Below are positions 57,150 through 64,000 of a DNA stretch of 64,000 nt, piece after piece (the stretch's first letter is position 1; each line of letters opens with the position of its first letter). This DNA is from Polytrichum commune (lineage: Eukaryota; Streptophyta; Polytrichopsida; Polytrichales; Polytrichaceae). The notes beneath the pieces were generated by a model. That model was not told the DNA's origin. It saw only the letters and a list, made by a program, of their open reading frames with translations, and ran no database searches. Made by a program: the position numbers and the translations under genes. The DNA lies in the NCBI GenBank assembly GCA_950295325.1, contig OX485804.1, forward strand, positions 4,156,001 to 4,220,000, given 5' to 3'.

Positions 57150-59605
57150 GATGAGGACACCACAAATAATGATGAATCGACGAATTCTGATTTCAAATTA
57201 TAATGAATCTTCACGTTGCATATGAATCGCAGCCAAATTAGGCTGAGAAGATTTACATGAAATATTTGTGACCCAGTCTCAGATCCGGCAGTTCAAAGAA
57301 TAACTAATTGCTTTAGTCCAGCCAGTGAAGTACTGGCACAAAATTGAAGACTTTTTTCGCCTCACAGTTGGACTCCGCAAGAAGATATATATTTCACAAA
57401 GCATCCTACTGACCGTTACATGATTCTAAGCCTCTACACACAAATTCGAAGTGAATCGAAGGTCCCTATGCGTGCATTAATCACTAAACTTTCCCATATA
57501 ATTGAATTCGCTCACAAGATTGGGTCTGATCGACCACTCAATTCCTTGGTCCTGGACATGATGCAGGAAGAGCATAAAATGTGAATCATCTGATAACTCC
57601 CCAGCTCACATTTTCATTTTCTTCACTATCTCTTCTGCAAGGAGACTCTTGTGCCTCGATGTCTTTGTTGTAACTTAGCCCAATCTTGTACACCCTGCAT
57701 CTCCGCGTCTTTTAGAGGTGGCGATTTCGTAGCTTTCAATCACGATCCCCAACTTCTGGTGGCGAGGGCGTTGTACAATATCAGCAACGACAATTCTGAA
57801 GGGGGCTCACACTTTTCTGTTCCTCCTCACAAATTGACCAGCATTCAAATTTTGTGTGACACAAAATCCTGACAGATTGTTAATATCATCTGGTTGTAAT
57901 GTCTTACGACAGCTTGCCCGGCTTCCATTTGGAGTCACCACCATCCCCTTCATCCAAGGCCTGTCTCCGACCTCTCGTCCTGATTGGAGGCGGGTTCCAC
58001 TTCGACTGACCACCATCACCTGCCGCAGCCATCACTCCAAATAGATTCTACTCGCTGGCTTACAATTTGTTCGAGGTTCGGTAAAGTTCACTTCACTTCA
58101 CTTGTTTCTATTGATGTACGAGGGAATGAGTATCAAATGTGGCAATACCGGTCTAACGTGCTCACTAACAGAGAATGAGGATTGCTAAATGTGAGTACAT
58201 ATCACAAAATGTATGTCAGCGGCTTTCTCTTGTAGATCTTGTGCTGCCTGAGACAGAATTCACTTAAGAATTGAATCGGTTGGGCTAAGGTGCCTTTGTC
58301 TTGATGATTATAATGTGTGACATTCTCTTCGTTTATATACCTTGTCTTAAAGTCTGGATGTGATTGCAATGCCTTGAGCGACAAGCCGTTTGAATTCGCG
58401 TGCCGACATAAATTTGTAGGCAAAATTTCTTGTTTGGAGCGGGACCGCGTGGCTCAATACAATGAAGCCAAGCTAAGCCTTGACAGCATATTCCGATCGA
58501 CATCATCTTCAGTCATGTTCTCCACGTGCTTGTTGATTAAAAAATATTTGTAGCCAGAGGATTCAAATCATAACGTGATGGCCAAGAGACTCCCTGCAAG
58601 TATTGAGTAGCCTTTCCAGTTATCCAAGTAACCAAAGTCGGCAGTCGATGGCTATGGTGGATGTCGGTAAACGAGAATCGAGCGACAACTGTAATCACCC
58701 TTACTGCGTCGAATTGGGGACACCTTTTGTGTGGGGACATCAGCGATCGAAAAAGAAGGCTTTCGTCGTTTAGGTGTACAGTTGGAGCCTAGGACCTCCA
58801 AGGGATGTGGTACATGTATGTTCGTTGTAACTACTAAGTTAACAGTTTTCAACTGCCAGTAGGTAAAGTGATAGTTTCCCTTACGAACTGCAGACTGCGA
58901 CCGGAACGCTGTGCTGGCACTGGGAGGGGCTAATTTGTGGCGGCAATATTCCAGAATGTCAATGCAGTGAGGTTCTTCTGCTCCTTCTTTCGCAATTTCC
59001 TTGTGACTTAACCCCCGGAAACTCACGTCGATGTGAGGGATATTTGTTCATGTCATAGTGTCGGTCAGTGTGACAGTTGAAGAGGGTGTGGTGGGCCTAT
59101 GCAACTCCTTCGTTCTGGAAATTATGGGAGTAGATTGTAATGGTGACCTGAGAAACACTTGACTGTGAACGCCTAATAAAATACTAACCTCAGTCTGCCG
59201 AATTTCCTCGCGAGACACCATGATGACCGCTGCTGTCGGAAATTGGCGGCTGGGTATCTTCTTTGTCGGACGTAACATCTTGCAATTTGAAGCTTCTTCA
59301 GAGCTTCTTACCACTTTCACTCGACAAACGTACACCAGACTGTAAAGTGCATCATTTGTTGGCAGCATTAGAATTTCACCAACCTTAGCATTTAGAACTA
59401 GAATGGAAGCTCATCCATGGGTTTTTATGAGCTCTTGTTATTGTTCAATGGAAGTGGAAGTTGCGTCGCTGAGAGACGCATAGCATCATCTGCCCCATAA
59501 ACTTCCTTGAATGCACTTCTAGAATTTCTTCCTTACTTCGATTCCAATCCGTGACATTCCGAGGTTAGTTACATTAGGATTGAGTACTTTCTGACAGGAG
59601 TGCGT
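57150..59605 (-). repeat. Right arm of the large inverted repeat
   Basis: Inverted partner of 50,040-52,480. A few small indels distinguish the arms (for example CTTCACTTCACTTCACTTG near 58,089 is longer than its partner). Confidence 0.92.
57904..58032 (-). CDS. Short first-exon-like frame, paralogue 2
   Basis: Identical in the visible frame to paralogue 1, in the opposite arm, with the same GTAAGA donor. See 51,590-51,718. Confidence 0.4.
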   Translation of the reverse strand: MAAAGDGGQSKWNPPPIRTRGRRQALDEGDGGDSKWKPGKLS

Positions 59606-62217
59606 AGTGATTATAGTTATATTTCCGTGGCACGTGCATGAAGTGACCGCCAAAGGTCACGGAATTGGCGTTAAAAGGATTGCTAATGATCTCGAGAGTC
59701 GATCAGGGGGGTCATAGTGCAAATAGGCTAGCAGAGAGAACACTGGTTGTAACACATAAATCGGGTTTGCTGAGATGGTATGAATTTGGGTCTGAAAAGT
59801 TTTGTCGGGATTGTGCCTCGGAGATTTGCATTTTGGGTATGCCGAGAGTTCAAACAGAATCGTATTGCTAAAGTGAATGGACATTTGGAAATGTTGAATT
59901 TGGATACTTTCGATGTTCAGTGTGTATCTTCCATCCAGCATCGATTCTTGATTGAATTTGAGCTGGATGTCTCTCAAAACCAAGGGTTTCCATCATAATA
60001 TTACTATTTTGATTTTGAATCTACAGGGACTCCTTTCAAGTTCGAAGACTTGATGACACTCAGGCTCATCTGACGAAAGACACAAATTTAGAATGAAGCA
60101 ACGAATGTGATGAATCTGTACATTGCAATTAAATTTCGGCCGATTTCAGCTCGATGCTTTACATGAGAATCTATATTTCTTGTCTGAACTCTTCCTGGTA
60201 ATGAAGGAAGATTTACTTCAATTAATTCTTTCCAGGTATTCCCTCCAGGATGCTAAAAACTCGTAGGTTTGAGTCACTCTTGTCGTCAGCTCTTCAATTC
60301 GCGGACAAGTTCTAGCCCAATTCTAGAACACCTTCACAGAATTAAACCAGGATTCCTACACGTGATCAAGTCATCACGACACTAACTTAAAATCGTGCTA
60401 TACAATGGGTGCAAGTGAAGATTCGCACACAAGTCCAGGATTCTGAGCATCATCAAGATGATTGAAGTGCCCAAAGATCCGATTTTTTCTTCCCGCAGCT
60501 CGATTATTCACCCTCAAGAGTGTCTCCTGAATCTTCAAGGAGAATCTTGGCCCTCGTAATTCGAAATTTCGTTGACGGAGAACACCTATGGCTTGCACGA
60601 GCTGCATTAGAGTGGGATTCAATCGAGGGAGGAGTGCACCCAGAATGTCAACATTCCTCTATCATCCCCCCTACGAATGTCCAAGTTTCCACACCTTCGA
60701 TGACTATGAGCTCAGCCCATCTCTCGATGAAATCGACTCGCGGTTGCAAAACCATAGTAAGACAAATGACTCCGACAGAGCTTGTGTAGATAGATTGCCT
60801 TGGCGAAATTGCTCACGATGGCTTGCCGGGCCTCCACCTCCATTGTTTAAACACCACCATCCTCTCTTCCAAGTCGTCTCGTTGAGGGTTAACCCGGCCT
60901 CTTGTACCTCGAGGCGGGTTCCACTTCGATGGACCACTATCACCTCTCACGGCCATGATGGTTATCACAGGTCTAAGTTTGCAATCAAATGAAGTGGTCC
61001 GTGAAATATCGCTAAAATTCACAACGGATTGACTCACTCGTATCAAGTGTTCAGAGTCTCTTCTAATCAAAACTACACTGATGCCTGTGGAGGCAAGAAT
61101 GAATGCAGAATGCTGATGAATCTCAAGTACATATTCAGTTGGAAAGCAGACGCCTAGGAAAGAATGTTACAAGACTTGCCTATCAGATTTGTGATCAATC
61201 ACCGAGCTGGACTCAGATCGATGTGGTTATTCTGCAAATTTCACAGATTCATGTCGAGAATCCCCATGTGTATATATGGCGCCCATGGCTCCAGATTGGC
61301 GTGACCGACAAGCCCCGGGAGGTTGACGACAGACACGGTTAGGCATCCATGCCATGCCCAACTTCCATTCGGATGGGGTTCTCCCATTCAAACGCGGCCA
61401 TGATAACTTGAGCAAGAAGAAACTTATAACTCGCAGGAACCTATATGCCAGCTTCATAGTGTACTTCTTCCTTTGATTTCTACATGTAAGTAAATGCCGA
61501 CTCACCCTTTTCACACGCGAAGGTTTGAGTCCTCAAACTGAGGTCCAGGTAGACATTAACAACTTCAAAGTGATTCTGCGACGGTCGTCAACCGTAGTCG
61601 CGTGGCGGCGAAGGAATGTGGACCGTAAATTCTCTGAGATCACAGCCTTCCAGTAAGTGATCTACAAGGAGTGATCGAGCTAGGCAGGTGCAGGGGAAAG
61701 TGACAGAAGTTTGCCTCCCCTAGCTACTGCTTCACTTATGCTAGGTGCGGAGTGGAATCTGTGAAGTAGAGTGAAATTATGATTCATCTTTCGGGAAGTG
61801 GCAGCTGCAGTGCGACGAGGGAGGGAGCGTGCTTTCCTTGGGTTTTTACTTTGACTTTGCAGTCTACTCCACTTCCAAATAACGTATGTAGGTGTGTGGT
61901 CTCTCTGAACTTTATTGATCGGTCCCACATGTGAACGTTACAACGAGGTTGGACTATGTGTTCAAAATTTATTATCCATTCTAGGGTCAATGGATAAATT
62001 TGGGGATAGTATGTTACTACTTAGAGGAAAAGGAATCATTTCTTTGTGATTGTGGACTACACTTGTAATTTTTGCATCCACTATGAAATCAAGGAAACCC
62101 CTAAATTATTGATGAATCAATCTCTTCATTGGATGGTTTTGTAATCTACTATGTACAATAATAGGGTTTTTCCAATTGAAATTCACAGGTTTTGAACTTG
62201 ACTAGTGAAAGGGAACT
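59606..62217. other. Mostly unrecognised region with one paralogue frame
   Basis: Apart from the frame at 60,813-60,956 no gene is supported. Frames near 60.4-60.6 kb (minus; QAIGVLRQRNFELRGPRF) and 61.2-61.5 kb are protein-like but unplaced. Confidence 0.35.
60813..60956 (-). CDS. Short first-exon-like frame, paralogue 3 (diverged)
   Basis: ATG opens MAVRGDSGPSKWNPPRGTRG and continues to WRWRPGKPS. It keeps the start, GDxGxSKWNPP, RTRGR-like and RPGK(L/P)S boxes of paralogues 1 and 2. At the stop is CCATC|GTGAGC, a donor at the homologous position. Amino-acid boxes kept against nucleotide drift suggest past selection on protein. Confidence 0.4.
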   Translation of the reverse strand: MAVRGDSGPSKWNPPRGTRGRVNPQRDDLEERMVVFKQWRWRPGKPS

Positions 62218-63368
62218 AGACCGTTTAGGGTATTTAGGATCACGTACACTATTTGCGAAGGGCCTAAAGGTCTAGATGCCTAGAGGTTTCAAAGTGTCAT
62301 GCTTGCTAATTGTCAATATGATTCCATTCGTCAACATAAGCAACTTTGCAAGTGAAAAAATATCTACACTATGACATTTCGAGTAGCACATTGGGATACT
62401 TTAGATGATAGTCTTGCATTTTAATATGCAAGGGGAAGATATTTTGGAGTGTACTAATGGTAACTGTCATTTGTGTACAATTTATTCAACTTGTAGACCA
62501 TTGTGTACAATTTATTCAACTCGTAGACCATTGTGTAATATAGGCATACAGTGACCTCATAACACTATTGAACATACTCATGCCAAGATATTAATAAGCG
62601 CACTTGAACACCAAGTGTCATGAGGTGACACTTATGATGAAGTTGTTAATCACACACATCGGAGCCTTTAAATTTCTCAAATTGCAATTTGCGACCAAGA
62701 TCATCCTAGCGCACATGCATCCACTTAGGAGGCATTCACAATGTCTGGATGACACAAATGCTACTTTCAAATGAAGTAGGTAAACTAGCATATGCCATAT
62801 ATTCGCAAAAAAACCAATGAATGGGCAACACCAACCGCTACACCGTTTAGTGTATTTAGTGTCACATGCGTAATAGTGTCAATTACCCTATCTTGAGGCG
62901 CATGTTAGGTTACACGGATGATTAACAACTTCATCATAAGTGTCACCTCATGACATTCAATGTTCAATTACGCTTACTAATATCTTGGCATGAGTATGTT
63001 CAATAATGTTATGGGTCCATGTCTATATTACACAATATTAATCTACAAGTTCACTAAAGTGCACACAAATGACACATGTCATTAGTATGTTCACGAATAT
63101 CTTCCTCTTGCATACTCAAATGTACAGACATGGACACTTGTAATTTGTACGCTCAAAAAATAACTTCCCCTTGCATACTAAAATGCAAGATTGTCATCTA
63201 AAGTATCCCAATGTGCTATCTAAATGTCATAGTATTGATATTTTGTCACTTAAAGAAGTTACTTATGTTGACAAATGGAATTCATATTGACAATTAACGG
63301 GTGCAACACTTTGAGACCTCTAGGCATCTAGTTTAGGTCCTTCAAAAATAGTGTAGGCGACACTAAAT
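62218..63368. mobile_element. Fold-back element, ~1.15 kb, long imperfect inverted arms
   Basis: The left arm (GTATTTAGGATCACGTACAC...CTAGATGCCTAGAGGTTTCA) pairs with the right (GAGACCTCTAGGCATCTAG...TAGTGTAGGCGACACTAAAT). Inner stems are also shared (GTGTCATGAGGTGACACTTA and its inverse). A relic lies at 11.04-11.29 kb. The outermost right end is interrupted by the MITE at 63,369. Confidence 0.7.
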
Positions 63369-63926
63369 CCCGGGTACGCAACTCCCATATTATACGTAGG
63401 GGGCATCGTACTTAAAATGGCTTAGAGGACGGCTTTTTTAAAAATTATATCAAATTATATGATCAAATTAAAATGATCAAAAAGTTGGGTGAAGACCAAA
63501 TTAAATAAAATGAGATGAAAAAAAAGTTGGGTAAAGACCAAATTAAATAAAATGAGATGAAAAAAAAGTTGGGTGAAGACCAAATTAAATAAATGAGATG
63601 AAAAAAAAGTTGGGTTGCATATTTATTAAGCCTCCCATTAAAATTATAATTCATTCACAATGTTAAAATTTTATTAAAAAGTCCAAAAAGTTGGGTAGTT
63701 TGACCTATGGTACATGTATTAAAAAATCATATAACTAGGTTTTTAATGCAATTATATGCTTCAAAATATATTCATTTCCTATATATAATTACATTTTTGG
63801 ATTCCTTGTTAGAAGGGCTACAAGGGTTTCCTACATTAAAACAAATTGTATCACTCAATATTGGACTAAAACGCATTATAAGTGATTATAATCAGGACCA
63901 TATAATACGGGAGTTGCGTACCCGGG
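63369..63926. mobile_element. hAT-like MITE, 558 bp, exact 8-bp target duplication
   Basis: Terminal repeats CCCGGGTACGCAACTCCC and its complement, between perfect CACTAAAT copies (63361-63368 and 63927-63934). Inside is a ~50-bp tandem repeat, three units with AAAAAAAGTTGGGT (63,470-63,620). Different from the poly-G family. Confidence 0.87.
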
Positions 63927-64000
63927 CACTAAATACCATAAATGTAGTTACAGATGAACCGGTTGCGGTAATTGAGAAATAACCAATTGAAGTTCAAGAC

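Noticed and set aside
63707-63982. 91-codon frame at the window's end as a gene
   Set aside because: It runs from the interior of a MITE across its terminal repeat and target duplication into the flank.

Overview
This window looks like nuclear DNA of a land plant, probably an early-diverging one such as a moss. That is an inference from several signs. Short interstitial repeats are of the plant telomere type (AAACCCT). There are two U4 spliceosomal snRNA genes with a TATA box about 31 bp upstream of each. Protein genes are interrupted by short GT-AG introns of about 60-300 bp. The rest is AT-rich and full of non-autonomous DNA transposons. No prokaryotic or organellar gene block was seen.

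Left gene block (1 to ~7.3 kb, minus strand). One large multi-exon gene can be followed through seven splice junctions; six match in phase and one (exon D to E) is unresolved. Its 5' part encodes a ParB/sulfiredoxin-like domain, its middle is unfamiliar, an acidic disordered part carries SUMO-interaction-like motifs, and its last visible exon starts an FCP1/NIF-type HAD phosphatase domain that runs off the window. A pyrimidine-rich leader near 7.0-7.3 kb probably marks its transcription start.

Right gene block (18.26-22.2 kb, plus strand). A gene with a TATA box encodes a protein of the DUF7869 type, with a CxxC knuckle and a likely DDE-like triad (D405/D530/E569). It looks like a domesticated or mobile-element transposase-like protein.

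Both blocks, and nothing else in the window, are sprinkled with about twenty copies of a 22-bp GC-rich palindrome (CCCACGGGTG, central AA or TT, CACCCGTGGG). Nearly every copy falls in an intron or leader. A second, unrelated GC palindrome (TGGCCGTTAACGGCCA) forms a 105-bp tandem array at 27.1-27.9 kb, just upstream of a decayed minus-strand gene that has its own ParB-like GNHR box. ParB-type proteins classically bind short palindromes, so the pairing of ParB-like genes with private palindromes is the most interesting pattern here. The functional link is inference.

The intervals between are transposon territory. There are hAT-like MITEs with homopolymer G/C ends and 8-bp target duplications (17.27-17.62, 44.89-45.23 kb), with fragments fused to telomere-type repeats. 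A family of Mutator-like elements has long inverted arms and exact or near-exact 9-bp target duplications (34.38-35.67, 37.16-37.81, 39.34-40.05 kb, and a degraded nested one at 40.77-43.51 kb). A PIF/Harbinger-like element is nested in the last. Other fold-backs and dispersed repeats are present. At 46.0-48.4 kb a tandem duplication carries the two U4 genes. At 50.0-59.6 kb an inverted repeat with ~2.45-kb arms carries copies of a short first-exon-like sequence, with a third paralogue at 60.8 kb. The window ends in a fold-back with a nested hAT-like MITE (62.2-63.9 kb).

Limits: exon ends come from splice consensus and phase only; repeat identities were judged by eye; family names rest on motif recognition, not on a search.
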